64,000 nucleotides of DNA from Anarhynchus alexandrinus (GCA_008711295.1 VUYV01000055.1:447307-511306); one strand, 5' to 3'; counted from the first letter of the stretch, positions 1 through 13,300 are shown. Translations and numbers: made by a program. Notes: generated by a model not told the origin, from the sequence alone.

Positions 1-1753
1 CCGAGCTCCTAAGCTTGCAGCAGTATAAAATGTTTCACTTCGAGTGCCAGTGATGAATCATGCTGAGTCTGGCCTGGGCTTCCCATCTGCATGCAGGGGA
101 CAGCCTGCGTTCCCCGTTCTGAGGAACTCTTGTGTTGTTTCAACAGAGATCCAGCCTCAGACATGGAGGAAAGGCAAGAGTTGTGAACCGTGTCAGATTT
201 GTATCTCCTGATGCTGCAACCAGACACCACGTGGCATCTCAAGGCAGACAAGGCTTGTTGTTACACAAGAGGTGTCAGAGGACGGGAAAGTCAGAACTTG
301 TCTCACAAAACCGGCTCTGAGAAATAAGTATCTCATTTCCTCTTGTGTAGTAATGTAACCTGTGATTTTCATTCAATATTTCTAGGTACATGCAGCAAAA
401 ACACATGTTCTGGGTTACTAACGGTAGTAAAAGCAACAACAGTTGCACAGAATTAGTGTACTATGCATTTTCTACAGCGCACGCAAAGAGAATACAGTCC
501 CTGTTCCTGGAAGTATGCAATTAAAGATGCTAACCCTGTAGTTAGCTTTATAGAGACAAATCTTAAAAACAGTAGAGAATCTCTTTGAAGTTAACAGCAC
601 TCCTTGCACCTGTGTAATTCCAGCTATCTGAAAATTAGTGCAGGTTAATGGGGTAGGCTGAAAAGACTTCAGGAATCACTGAAACATCTCAAAAGAAATG
701 ATATTTAGACATGTGATGAGGGACAACAGAGTAGGATTTGGATGAGAGAGAACAGTAAGTAAGACATTAGATGTTAGCAGCCAAAGGAATTGTACACAGA
801 GGCAAAATGTAGCTGAATGATCCCAAGAAGAAAAGACAGAAGATGAAAGCCCCAGGGCATAGCAGATCATCTTGAGGAAAGTGAACATGTGAACCACAAC
901 ACTGAGATAGTGCAGTGCAATGATGTCAGGAGCAAAAAGAGAAATGCAAGCCTGAAGTTGACTGGTGAAAGGCCTAGAGGGGCTCTAAGACAGCTACCAG
1001 TTAAGGCAGCAGCAGTAACCAGTGATGGAAAAAGGCTGCTAGGCACCATTTGCATCACGATGCCACTGTGATAAACCACAGAAAGGGGAGCCTGCAGGGG
1101 AACCCTAGCAGACGACATCAGGTTGTGATGTTGTTTCTAGCATTTCATTCATTTCGGTGATAAAGCAGCAGCAACAGAGCCAGAACTTCTAAGGACAAGC
1201 ATGAGGGAGGATAGCATCTCACTGAATCTGTTATGGATCTAATGGATCCTTTTCATCACTGAAAGAAGTAACACCAGAAAAGAAAGGATTCTTGAATCAT
1301 TCAGTGGTTCCTCCCAGCATCTTCTCCCTTGTATCTACCAAACAGTACAGCTCTACGTGGATTTAGTTTTCCGTAACTAATATTTTTTTTAAAAAAAACA
1401 ACAACACAGCCTAATTTTTAAACAGCTAAAATGTGCATGACATAGCCATGGTGCAATTAAAAATCACAGCAGTGATCAAAAGAAAGGTTTTGAAATGGAG
1501 GGAAAGTCAAATTTCTCCCTTCTTCACATGTTTCTTGAAGCTGAAATTCATGAGCTGAGATAATGTATAAAGCATCCATGGTACATATTTTCAAAATACA
1601 CCTTATAGGGTGATGGAACCAAAAGAATAATTAAAAAACACACTTTAAAAAGAGCTAAGACATAAAATGCCTCTAGTGTTATGACTTTTCTCTTACAATT
1701 TTACTCAGAATAGAAAAGGAATGAAGAATAAAACAGAAGTTACAGTTCAGAAA
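1..1753. other. Unassigned non-coding stretch, weak exon hint at its start
   Basis: I recognise no gene or repeat here. The first 320 bases are visibly richer in G and C than what follows. On the + strand a pyrimidine-rich stretch ending in cag at about 143-145 is followed by a frame open to about 320, but no strong donor (GTAAGT-like) follows, so an exon is only a weak possibility. The remainder is AT-rich with short A and T runs (for example 1382-1400) and only short, chance-level open frames. Confidence 0.5.
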
Positions 1754-2987
1754 TGAGATGCCCATCTACAGGAAGGGCCAGAAGGAGGATCTGGGGAACT
1801 ACAGGCCTGTCAGTCTGACCTTGGTGTCAGGGAAGGTTACAGAGCAGATCATCTTGAGTGCCATCATGTGGCACACGCAGGGCAACCAGGTGATCAGGCC
1901 CAGTCAGCATGGGTTTATGAAAGGCAGGTCCTCCTTGACTAACCTGATCTCCTTCTATGACAAGGTGACCTGCTTAGTGGATGAGGGAAAGACTGTGGAT
2001 GTTGTCTAGCTTTGACACCATTACCCACAGCACACTCCTGGAGAAACTGGCTGCTTATGGCTTGGACAGGCTTACTCTTCACTGGGTAAAAAACCGGCTG
2101 GATGGCCAGGCCAAAAGAGTGGTGGTGAATGGAGTTAAATCCAGTAGGTGGCTGGTTACTAATGGTGCTCCCCAGGGCTCAGTAGTGGGGCCTGTTGTCT
2201 TTAATATTTTTATCAACGACCTGGACGAGGGGACTGAATGCACCCTCAGTAAGTTTGCAGATGACACCAAGTTGGGCAGGAGTGTTGATCTGCTTGTGAG
2301 TAGGGAGGCTCACCAGAGGGATATGGACAGGCTGGATTGATGGGCCAAGGCCGATGGTATGAAGTTCAACAAGGCCAAGCACTGGGTCCTGCACGTGGGT
2401 CACAACAACCCCATGCAGTGCTACAGGCTTGGGGAAAAGTGGCTGGAAAGCTGCCCCATGGAAAAGGACCTGGGGTGTTGGTTCACAGCCAGCTGAATAT
2501 GAGGTGGCAGTGTGTGTAGGTGGCCAAGAAGACCAATAGCATCCTGACTTGTATTAGAAACAGTGTGGCCAGTAGCACTAGAGAAGTGATTATCCCCCTG
2601 TAATTGGCATTGGTGAGGCCCCACCTCGAATACTGTTTTCAGTTTTGGGCCCTTCACTACAAGAAAGACATTGAGGTGCTGGAGCAAGTCCAAAGAAGTG
2701 CAACGAAGTTGGTGAAGGGTCTAAAGCACAGGTCTTATGAGAAGCAGCTGAGGGAACTGGGATTGTTTAGCCTGGAGAAAAGGAGGCCGAGGGGAGACCT
2801 TATTGCTCTCTACAACTACCTGAAAGGAGGTTGTAGTGAGACGAGTGCCAGTCTCTTTTCCCAAGAAACAAGTGATAGAACAAGAGGAAATGGCCTCAAG
2901 TTATGCCAGGGGAGGTTTAGATTGCAAATTAGGAAAAATTTCTTCACCGAAAGGTGCCCGGGGAAGTGGTTGAGTCACCATCCCTAG
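1754..2987 (+). pseudogene. Broken CR1 ORF2 (reverse transcriptase and C-terminal region)
   Basis: This is the decayed coding part of the CR1 copy. In a live element ORF2 encodes an endonuclease plus reverse transcriptase that copies the element's RNA into DNA at a nicked target. The frame runs to a stop at about 2009, resumes in another frame at 1981-2340 (GAPQGS and FADDTK blocks) and breaks again. It is last readable at 2604-2987, with [22 protein letters not shown] and [10 protein letters not shown]. Against the usual CR1 block YLDFSKAFDT, the text at about 2005-2020 joins VVY directly to FDT. About 17 bases are missing, so the first catalytic aspartate is lost and the frame shifts. The comparison with intact CR1 rests on family knowledge. 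Confidence 0.88.
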
Positions 2988-3123
2988 AGGTGTTTAGAAG
3001 ACTTGTAGACATGGTGCTGAGGGACATGGTTTATTAGTGGTGGACTTGGCAGTACTAGGTTAACAGTTGGACTCGATGATCTTAAAGGTCTTTTCCAACC
3101 CTAACAGTTCTATGATTCTATGA
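1754..3123 (+). mobile_element. CR1 LINE, 5'-truncated copy
   Basis: This is a non-LTR retrotransposon copy covering the last part of CR1: the reverse transcriptase, the C-terminal region and the 3' tail. It opens inside the RT with the conserved NYRPVSL block (about 1796-1816). It continues through the HGF.KG..LTNL block, the [20 protein letters not shown] block and FADDTK (2254-2271). It ends in the CR1 3' tail ttctatgattctatga. CR1 copies are normally 5'-truncated and lack a poly-A tail, as here. Its 3' end matches that of the copy at 52325-52597, so the two belong to one subfamily. The missing 5' part, frameshifts and stops make it immobile. Confidence 0.95.
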
Positions 3124-5817
3124 AGGCACAACAAAGAAAAATCTTTTTGTTCAAAAAGTCATTATGGTATTTTGTTACTTTCTTATACAGAAGCAATTCT
3201 CTGAGCAAATAATGAGTTCTTCATGTCAGCTCCTTAGCAAATTGAATTAAACTTACTTCTGTAAATGTGGTTATTCACATTAAGTCAACTCATTAAAAAG
3301 ACGGCTGAAGAGTTTCACTAGTAATGAAAATCATTTACAATGCAGTCTGCCGAACAGCTTACATATGTGAGCTGGGCTCAGAACACAGAATGCTGTCACC
3401 AGCCACCCTAAGTCAGGCATTTGCATTTCTGTGTTGACACTAACACCTCCTATTACTAGCTAATGTTCAGTACCTGTACCATGAAATTTTACTTTTGTTA
3501 TGCACTGTAGTTGAAAGCGGTTTATTCTTAATTCAGGTAATAATGAATAAATTGATAAGCTAACTTTCATGAAGCACAAGCAATATCTAATGCTAGGACA
3601 ATACCAGACGGTCAGATTTTGTTACAGCAGTGTATGATGTTACTGCTTTCAGCTTTCTGTCCTCATACCTAATCTTTCCACTACTGCAGAAGCAAACACA
3701 CTGCAGCTGCTCAGCCTACTCAGCCACTCATAGAGGCACAAGTTTTATCCCATGGAGTTCAACGCAGTGAAAAAAAATACTCAGCAGAGTGGACTCAAGT
3801 CCGTGTTTGTCAATTTGAATGGGCGCAGATTGTACTAATGGATTTGACACAAGGTGGGGAGCAGCTCTAATACAAAATGGAGGAGAAGGTAAGAAATGCC
3901 TTGCTAAATTCGTCAATAGGAGGTGAATCCTACAAAATCAAGTTTCTTGTAACACACTGTCGGGATTATATTCATGCTCAGACTGGAAACCTCAGTACCA
4001 GCACATCTAAAACAAGCAGGGCACTTACCAGGGGTAGATGGGCATCTGGGAGGTGAAAGGATCTTAGACAATTGCAGCTGGAGTCCAGAAACATACAGCC
4101 AGGAAAAAAATAGTTCTACAGGAACAGGAGGAGGTGAATTGGTAGGAAGGAAGGAACATTTGGATGTTCCGTGTGGCATAATTCACAAGAAGCCTAAAGA
4201 AAGGTTATAGTACTGCCACAAAGCAGAGACCAAGGCAAGTACTGCAGAGTCTTTGGGTTCTTGGGGAATATCCTCACACAACCTTGCACACTTACTTTAT
4301 GGCAGATAATCTACACATTTGTTCCCATGTACTCTGCATAAACTCAGGTTAGATAAAAATTGGTTCGATTTTAAGGAGCTGCTCCAGCTGATATAATCTG
4401 TTCTTATTATTTGCTTTGTTTTAGCATAATTGGCTACTCTGAACTACTGTTACTTTTGCTCGGGTCAAATTTCTAGTCTTTGTTCCAAGAAACTGCTACT
4501 TGCTGAACTATGTCTTTAGAAAGATAAAGAGTAACTTTGGTACTTTTCTGTTCCATTGGTGCTGTAATTCATACTATAAACAGAAGCTTATTGGGGGGAG
4601 AGTTGACAAATCATTCTGTCAGTTTAATTTTAGTAAGACTTATTATACCAGACCTATTACTGAACACTTCACCCTCCATCTGTGCCTTTTCTGTATTAAA
4701 TATTGCCAATTTCACACAGATGTCATATAAAGCTGTGCGTTAAAATGAACGTTTCTTCCACTTAGTTGTGCCTGCACTGGACTGTTTTACCTCCTCCTTC
4801 CACACCTCTTTTTCAAGCTATACATGTCCTAAATCCATCCAACTGTTTCTGCCCTTTTCCACTCCAACAGATTTTTCTCGTGGTCACCAATGAATACATT
4901 AAGATTACTGTTTTGGCTCCAATGGACCAGCTGCTCTCTACTGCTATCTGAAGGGGAATGAACAGGGCCAAAAATGGTTTGGAATTACTTGTTCTGTTCA
5001 GTGACTCTGGACTATTTTACTACAACCATATTTAAGATAAGAGATACTATTTTATTGCTTCCTTATGCTAAAGTTTTCCTGCTTCTCTATAGGCTTTGCT
5101 TTTTTTTTTTTTTAATAAGGTAGTTATGACTATCCACATTTATAAACTACCATGCTACTATTTTGTTAGTCTCCAGTGAATAATGACCATTATCATTAAA
5201 CTCCCTGAAAAGATATTCTAGTTTTTTTTTTCAGGAAATTTCAAACATTATATTAATCCAAAGTATTTACAAATTTCCTCCTGACTGCAAAGTTTCTGTC
5301 AATTTATTCTAGCCATCCATAATATCTGATTAAGTTTTGTTTTGTTTTAAGGAATACTGTTTATCTGAAAACTTCTATTTATTGTATTGAGGATTCTTAA
5401 TAGAAAGGACCACAGAAGGATACCACAGCACCACAACATGTTGGACTGTGGCTCCCTCTAGACACACCATTTGTCTTAAAATGCAGCTGAGTAAGCCATA
5501 TTTTCTGTTCTTGCCTCTTTAAGCTCCCAGGTCCTCGCAAAAATTTGTTAGAGAAATCTCAGGGCTCAGCTCCCTGCAAAAATAAGCTATTTTTATTTAT
5601 TTTCTTTCTAACTGATGGATGAAAACACAATGCAATGTGGCTACATACTTAGAGATACTAAGTTAAAACTGCTTCTGCCAACTGTTTTGAATGAGTAATC
5701 AAAGCCACCTTAACGCTCACATTTTCCATTGTGCTGTGAAGACAAGGCATCAGAAATTTCACTACCGGGCCTCTAAGGCAGAAAAGGAGTAGCCAAGGAC
5801 TGAGGGAAATGACTTAC

Positions 5818-6016
5818 TATTATTTCAGTTATATACCAAATTTTCAGGTTAAGAAGCAGGAACACCAAAACAGCAACAACGTATGTTGGATGTCCTCTAA
5901 TTCCTGTCCAGAGGTCAACATTTTTCTGAAGTCCCTGGAGGTGCTTCCCTGCACGCCTCCTTTCTGCCACTCTGCCAGCAAGAGGTTCCCTGTCAGAGCA
6001 CTGTACAAACAGAGCT
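5818..6016 (-). other. Weak exon candidate, unknown product
   Basis: On the minus strand a strong pyrimidine tract ending in tttttag sits just above 6016. The frame then stays open for about 66 codons and runs directly into gtaagt (complement 5812-5817), the consensus splice donor. The translated part has a basic stretch (AERRRAGKHLQGLQ) followed by a hydrophobic segment (YVVAVLVFLLLNLKIWYI) that could span a membrane. I do not recognise it. GTAAGT is expected by chance dozens of times in a window this size, so this may be coincidence. Confidence 0.15.
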
Positions 6017-6500
6017 AAAAAGAGAAAGAATCGTGAGTGTTCCTGCTGTACAAAGTAAATTAAGTCAAGAGGATATTGATGAGATTACTAATTTATTTAA
6101 CACATACATTGAATTTAGTATGGGAATAAAACGTCATCTGTCACCATTCATCAGCTACATATTGCCTAGGGCCATGAGCCTGCTGCTAGCTTGTTCTTCA
6201 TTCTCCTTGGTTTTGCCCAATATAGTTTTGTTTTTCTTTTTCTCTCTTGTCTTGTACTTCATCTGTGACTGAGCAATTTAAAACATAAATGTTCTGGTTT
6301 GTGGCAGTCAACAAGCTGTCACCTCACAACCTTTAAAATGACAGATGCCAAATTTCTTAAAGTAGAATCAGGTTTTCTATTCGCAGCTCTAAAAGCTCTC
6401 TACACTGTGTAAAAAGAATCCCTTTCTGAAAAATAACTCTGAGAAAATATTTTTTCACTAGCAGCTGGTCTTCTTGACTGCCCTGATAACCCTTCAAGAG

Positions 6501-6550
6501 GAGAGATACATATGTATATAGTAAGGAGAGATACATATGTATATAATAAG
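6501..6550. repeat. Tandem duplication, 25-bp unit x2
   Basis: The unit gagagatacatatgtatat followed by agtaag (6501-6525) is repeated immediately at 6526-6550 with one difference (agtaag to aataag). The unit itself contains the palindromic core atacatatgtat. It looks like a local replication-slippage duplication. Confidence 0.9.
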
Positions 6551-7554
6551 GTACAACAGACTAGTCACTCTCTATCGCAGGATTTTCTCTTTCATCAGGT
6601 AAGCTGGAAGTAACTCTGAAGAGAACTATACCAGGAAAGGTGAAAAAAACTCCAAGAAATGCCGCCCCTGATCCCTACAGCTTCCAATATCTGTTTCACA
6701 TTCAGAAACCTGCAGGATAAACGGTCATCTGGATATGTAGGTCAGTCTTCAGTTACAGGCTTTAAGAAGAAAAGTATTAGGTTCCCTTAAGGACTATTGA
6801 AGAGGAACCTCAAATGTTGTTCAACTTGGGAGCCCTGAAGGACATGCAGTGTACAGCTGAAGTTGCAAAAAGCACAGAGGGTTGGCATATTGAGGGAAAA
6901 TGAGAGAAGCTAGCTCAGACCCACCTCCTCCTCTCACAGATGAGATATTACTGTATAAGGCACTATTGCCATCCGAAGTGGGATCACACTTCCGCACAGA
7001 AGTGTTTGTACTGCTCTCACCTGTTGTCATTGCTCTGGTAAGTCAAACTACAGAAGAAAACATTGATCAATAAGTGCCTCTACCCCAATTAACACAGTTT
7101 TCTGTTGGACGGAAAAGGGAAATCAAACTGCAGAGAAGAAAGGAAACAAGTCAGAAGACTGAAAAGTAAAAAATTAAAAAAAAAAAAGTGTAAAGGGACA
7201 TAAAATAGAAAACAGACAGGAAAAATAAATAGTAAGCAAGTGAATGAGATCACGGCAGGAAGAGCAAGGGAACACAGCGACCTGCCAGTACCATCAGGGA
7301 TGCTGAGAAGGGAAGGCATGAGCAGCCTGGCCCTTCTCCTGCCACGTGCATGCTCCCTTAACCAAGAGCTGAAGGAAATGCGCTTTGCTCCCTAATCTTA
7401 CTGCTACTAGAAAAGCCTTCAGCAAATCAATGTGAACGTAGTACCACTATTCCTAAGAGTGCATGTCACTTTGAGGGTTTCTTACATCTTTCTTGTACTC
7501 AGCACCTGCAAATTTCAATTTCTCTCAAGACAGTAATTTTCTAACCAACTGTTC

Positions 7555-7640
7555 AATGTTTTCTTTCCCTCTGCTCCTTTTACTTCTGCTTCCTCTCAGC
7601 CCCCTCCTTCTCCTCTTCCTTTTCTTTATCCTCCCATGTT
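7555..7640 (+). repeat. Pyrimidine-rich low-complexity tract
   Basis: About 85 bases consist almost only of C and T on the + strand (tttctttccctctgctcc and onward to ttctttatcctccc). Such homopurine-homopyrimidine tracts can form triplex DNA or act as splice-acceptor tracts. No function is shown here. Confidence 0.7.
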
Positions 7641-9446
7641 TATTTGAATGCTCCTAACCTGTTTCAAGCTAGTATTATCAACTTATCTGGGAATGTGCAC
7701 ACACATTTGCGACAGCAGAAAGAATCAACTGCCTGTTCGACCACAGGGAGCAGAGGTTTATGTAGTATTAGAATTAAAAGGGGCTCAGAACACAGACAAA
7801 GTACCAATTAATTGAGAGGTTTACTTTTCCAATTAAATGGAAAGTTAATGAAGATAACATTAAATGGAAACATGCTGAAAACAAAACCCAATTCACTGAG
7901 TTCTGATTATTGCTTTTTATGCTAACTTCTGAGCAGAATAATTAAGCTAAGATGATCACGGCTGACAAAATGTCTGTGTGATTCAGGTCAAGAAAAATCA
8001 ATGAAAAGAATGAGGTTTTTGTTTTTGCTTTTTTGTGGGGGATGTTCAGGGGAGTGGGATTATTTTTGACCATGGGACTAGAACATGAGAACAGAGAAAA
8101 ACAATAAAACAAAGATTATTCTTTTAAGTCTCATCACAGTAAAATGCCAAAATTTTTAAATTCAGCTTAAATAAAAATTTACCTAAACCATGTTTCTGAG
8201 GGCAGCTGAAATGTTTTTGGAAATTATTTGGAAATGCTGAAGCATTTCCTTTTCTTTTTAAGTATCTTAAAAGAAAGAACAATCTAGCAACCTTTATGCC
8301 CTCACCCAAAACCTTTCACATGTATTCAACATATTCAGACAAAATTGGAGTACTCTCATCTCTACATTTTCAGAAATATGTACCATTTCAATGATGCTGG
8401 CTTGTTTGGGGTTTGTTTGGTTTGGGTTATTTTTGGACAACTTCATAAAAAAAGGAAACAGATTCCTGGATAAAAACCCCTACGTTTCTCAGTTGGAAGT
8501 CATTACACAGAATGCATCCACTTTTATCCAAGAGCTCTAATTTTAGTCATTAGCCCTGGGTCTGACATAACATATGACTTGTGAAATCCACTTAATCCAT
8601 CTGCTGAACTTGCACAGAAATAGACTGTTTCAGATGATGATTGAGAACATATCCCTTTCATTCTCTGTTAACTGTAGAGAGCCTAATAAATGTAGACGAG
8701 GGGGACTACCCAGAGATGCCCACAGTTGGGCTATCTGCATATCCTGCTTCTCTACCCATTGAATCAGAACATTAAAACTTCTTGTGTCCTTCTCATCGAT
8801 TTACGTCAGCGATACTCTGGAATAAGAAGTGTCTTACTACAGAAGTCTCCAGTATTGTCAAGACATACATGCTTAACCTCACTATTGGTATAACTGATAA
8901 CCAGTGCAGCTTCTGAAGACAGGAAGAGACAGTGCCCAATACAGAGAATTCCTAATCTCGGTTGTTGCTTTCAGTCCTGTATCTCTACTAACACAATCAG
9001 TTACCATACAAATGTTAACATGGGACTTTCTGGCACGATACCTGCATGCAACTCTGTACTGCTGCCTCAATATTATCATTTTGTTAGATTCAGTTATTGT
9101 GGAATTGTCACACACATTTACTCAGTCAATGATATTTAATTATTGCCTTTGTGATTTCAGATAAGAAACTATGCACTGTTTGAATACAGTAAATGATTAA
9201 AATTTAATTCTTCTCTTTCATCCCAAGATATTAAATGTTATTTTGCATTTGACAAGACCTCAGGCTAGCTCAATGACTGCCTTTGTACCTGCCCATGACT
9301 GGGAGAACAGAAGTTTTTCCTGATTGTTTTCTCTCCCAGTACTTACACTGTTGAGGTGGGACCACTTCCAGTTTGGCAAAGAGACAGCAGGGAAGCATCT
9401 GTACAGAGTTCCAGAACAGATGCACTGTTGAATGTAAACTGATACC

Positions 9447-9465
9447 AATAAATAAATAAATAATA
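9447..9465. repeat. AATA microsatellite
   Basis: A short run of AATA units (aataaataaataaataataa) lies between unassigned sequences. It resembles the A-rich tails some retroelements leave, but no element can be recognised upstream. Confidence 0.75.
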
Positions 9466-10207
9466 AAAATATTAAACCATCAGATTAAGAACTCTTCCAC
9501 CTGCCAAGGTTTTGATGTATAAATGGAATGTTTAATGGGCTGCACTAATATAATTAATTCATCATCATTATAAAAGTACACTGGCTTTGTAGCTCCATTT
9601 TTTAACCTGATTTTTTCCTAGTATATTGGCATCTTCAGCTGGCTTTTAGATCTCCACTTGTAATAACTAGGTTCTTTAGGCTCTTGACCTTTAAAATCTT
9701 AAATCAAAAGGAATTCTTCATAATCCCATAACCTCAAAATTCTCTTTTCTTCAGTAGAAGTATGATTAGGAAGACAAAAAGAAAATGCCACTCTGCTTTT
9801 CACTGCAAGCAGTAGAAGAAAAAGTCTAGTAACATATGCAACCTGGTAGGCTTCCATCCTGCTCTTAAAACAGTTAATTCAACTGGATCTCATGCATACA
9901 TTCCCCCTAGATAGATTTCCCTCATTAACTTAAATAACAGCAGACATAAATCTTGACATAATCTTCTCCCTGAACTTTACTGTCCGTAAAGCATATGGAG
10001 TCGTGTTTGCCAGAGAGAAACTCAGTCATTTTTACACTCCTGATGTAGATCCAGAGGATTATATCAGTCTGGCTGGCAGGATGAATCAGGGAAATAACTG
10101 TACGTCTCTATCTTTTATTGAATCCTAGCAGATTACCAAGTTTTTAACAGCCATATAAAAAGTTCACAAACTGAGCCTTAAATTTATAACTGTAGATAAA
10201 CAGACTG

Positions 10208-10399
10208 TCAGTCACCATCGATTCTAAAACCCATACTTGGATACAAATGCGGATCTGATGTGATGAACACCAAGATCTGATAGTCTTTCTCTTTCCATTC
10301 ATACCGCTGGATCAGGGGTACTATAGCTGCTGTAGCCAAACCATTGATTTCATACTGTAGATCCTTGCTCTGTGATGAATACCTGCACATGTAACTCAT
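10208..10399 (-). other. Coding-like open frame, unknown
   Basis: A 63-codon minus-strand frame starts with ATG just after an in-frame TAA and ends in TGA near 10208. Its composition is balanced and protein-like (for example LQYEINGLATAAIVPLIQRY and QILVFITSDPHLYPSMGFRI), more so than neighbouring chance frames. An AG-GT junction (gtgcag then gtattc) lies inside it, but the bases upstream are purine-rich, so it makes a poor acceptor. I do not recognise the product. It could be a decayed exon, a processed fragment or chance. Confidence 0.15.
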
Positions 10400-13300
10400 T
10401 TATCATTTCCTTTTCATTTCCTTTTCATGCCATTCGTGGAAGGAAGCAAAGTTTTTTTTTTTTGTTGGAAGAGGGAATGAATTCTGTCTTACGCATGTGT
10501 CCTGAGACAGGGTGGGGTGGGCAGAAAAAGTCCAGATTAAGACTTGCAGTATTTGAGGAAAGTTGCAGCATTTACTTTAGTCATGAGATAGTTGCAGTGT
10601 GGGGGAGGTCAGCCAAGAGTCCATGAAGGAAGGGCATTTAGGAGTAACTGAAGGGTAGAAACAGGATGAAAAAGGAGAGTCCAGAAAAAAAAAAATAAAT
10701 TAAAAGGCTTAGAGATGCTACTTGAAGAAGACTGAGAAAATACTCAAAACAGTGGAGGACTTCAGTTATATGTCATATTTGGAAGACAGCTGAAAGACAG
10801 CGTGTGAGCAAGAACATGGACTGATGGACCCTCAAGGGGGACAACACTTCCTTACTAGTCCCAATGGGTTGCCTTTCCCTTTCCTTCTGATGGGACGGCC
10901 AATCTTAAATTCCCATAGGTTTAACCATCAGTTTCACGAGGACATCTGAAATTATTTAATCTATGGAATGCTATAGACATATTTCTAAGTTTTTAAGACC
11001 CCGGACAGCAATTGAGACTCTTGGGTATCATTGGAAACACTGTCATGACACTGTTACTTCATAAAGATAGATAGGCCGATAGATGGACAGACATTTATAA
11101 CAATCCTAGATTACCTTCCACGTCCCCACGGACTACAGTTTAAGAACACTATAAACTATATAAAGTCATATAGGTAGATTTGAAAAGAAAACAAATTAAA
11201 CAAATCTTTTGTTCATCTCTTCTGTGGCTCAAGAACTGATGCATCATCTCTCCTGTAAGTAAAACATATAAAGAAGATATTTTTTAATTTATTTTTTTAG
11301 CCCAAGCCCTCTGGGCACATGGAGAAAAAACAGTGATAAACAAGTATTTCTCTTCTCAGTAAGACACAGAGACACAACAAATCACAGGAAGAAAGTTAAA
11401 AGAATTTCTCAATGTCCTACTTGAAAATAAATCTTCTGCTTAACCAAACCCATATATAAAAATAATATTTTTTTCTGTCAATAACACTAAATTTTATAAG
11501 ACTAAGATGTTTACAAATTAGACAACTGCAACCCCAGATTTCTTAGACACATCTGAGTGTCTTGTCCAGAAGCAGCAATCTTGACAACTTAGGCTTTGGA
11601 ACAGCATTGGCTTTAAAAAGAGAGATTTTTATAGATTTGAGCATTCTGAGGCATCAGAGAGCTGGAATAGCTCATCCCTGGGAGTTCACAATTCACAGTA
11701 CCCTATACTGAAGCTGATTACCTCAAAAAGACTGTCATCAGTATCTAAATGGCAAGAAAGGGTTAATACACTAGTGTATGAGAAACCCAGCTGCCTTTTT
11801 GTCCAGGAACTGAGACTGTAGTCATAGAACAATATTTTCTGTCAGCATCTACTTCTGTTCTGTCAGAGAATAGAGCAAGAAGAGGGAGAGCAAGCAGGAA
11901 CATGCCCATCTCCTAGGTAACTACATTAACCACTCAGTTTACTTAAGAATGAAGCTGCTTCTTGCTCAGTGTCCCTCTTAACCCTAGAATTTAGCACTCT
12001 CCCCTGCATAACAACCCATTGTCATGTTGAACACAGGGACTGAAAATTACTACCTGGGTAGAATAAAAGACAATAGTCAGTGGGCTTATGGTTGAGACAC
12101 TGACTGCTCAATGAGATTTTAAAAATATGGATCCACACACCCATAAGGGGAGGAAGACATGCAACCTAGGGCTTTCACTTGTTGTGCAGATGACCTAACC
12201 ACCATTACATAAAAGGCAGTTGGCATCCAGTGTCACAAACAGTTTTATTTCTTTATTCTCTCTCTTTATTTTTTTCCATAGCAACTTATAACTTCTTAGT
12301 CTGTTATACCAGCTTTAAGTCCTGTACTCAGGCCAGAGCTCTTAGGCAATTTTGACAGGCATAACCTAGGTGATCCACAGACCAGAATATTTCTGCATAA
12401 GGAGAGCAAAATCAGAGGGAGGGACTTCTCAGGAAAAACTTCATGTGTTTGAAGTGCTCTCTCAATTGGACAGTGGGCCTTTCAGAGCACATTTTAAGAT
12501 TCAAGTCCTTAAATTATACCTGTTATGTAATGAAGTCCTTTGTTTCAATTGCTCCTCATTAGGAAAAGATATGAATTGCCCTCTCTAGTTGATAACTCCC
12601 TGTTGTGAATTGCAAACTACAAATTGCCTTTAAGTCATTCACCATTCTTCTTGCCTTGCTCAAAAAGTCTTGTTTCCTTTCTTACTGTCCAATTTTCTGT
12701 GGGCCAAACTTTGCCTTCATTTGCTTTGTTGCAGGTTTTTTACTTCTCCAATGTGTTTAATATAGTTTCTCGAGGTTGAAAGAGGAAAGCTGAATTTGAT
12801 TTTTCAGATACATGGGGATTCACCTCTTCACACATTTCAAGCTAGGGTAATGTTTTTGCTCAAGGATGTGGTTTCAAATGAAGCTAGACTGCATGCTTAT
12901 AGGATAAAAAAAAGAGATTTAAATATAGGTGGCATCTGTGCACATGCAAAATGTTACAAAGATTCCATTCATGGTGTAGTTTTCAAGACATGATTTTACA
13001 TTACATTATATTTGTCAAATTGTTGGTCTTCTGACTATACTCCTTTCATATTCAGAATAAAGGTATCAGGCATCAAAACCCTGAGGATGACTGATTTAAA
13101 TTATTTTCCTTCTAACATTTTGCTCTGTAAATATTATAAAAGCTTAAGAGGAAAAAAAAATATTTCATAAACCAAGAGACTAGCTAAACAAGATACTTTT
13201 AACCCTATCAAGTAAAAGCTATTACAACAGCATCCAATACACACATTGCTGTAGATAGTTGTTTCCCATGAGCAGTTTATAGATAAAGCATCATTCTCTA

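Noticed and set aside
2079..2693. Minus-strand frames inside the first CR1
   Set aside because: They are antisense shadows of the CR1 reverse-transcriptase frames.
4355..4385. ggttcgat motif, considered as a tRNA T-arm
   Set aside because: No acceptor stem, anticodon arm or A box is found at the right distance.
6501..6550. Direct repeats considered as a CRISPR array
   Set aside because: There are only two adjoining units without spacers, and the genome is eukaryotic.
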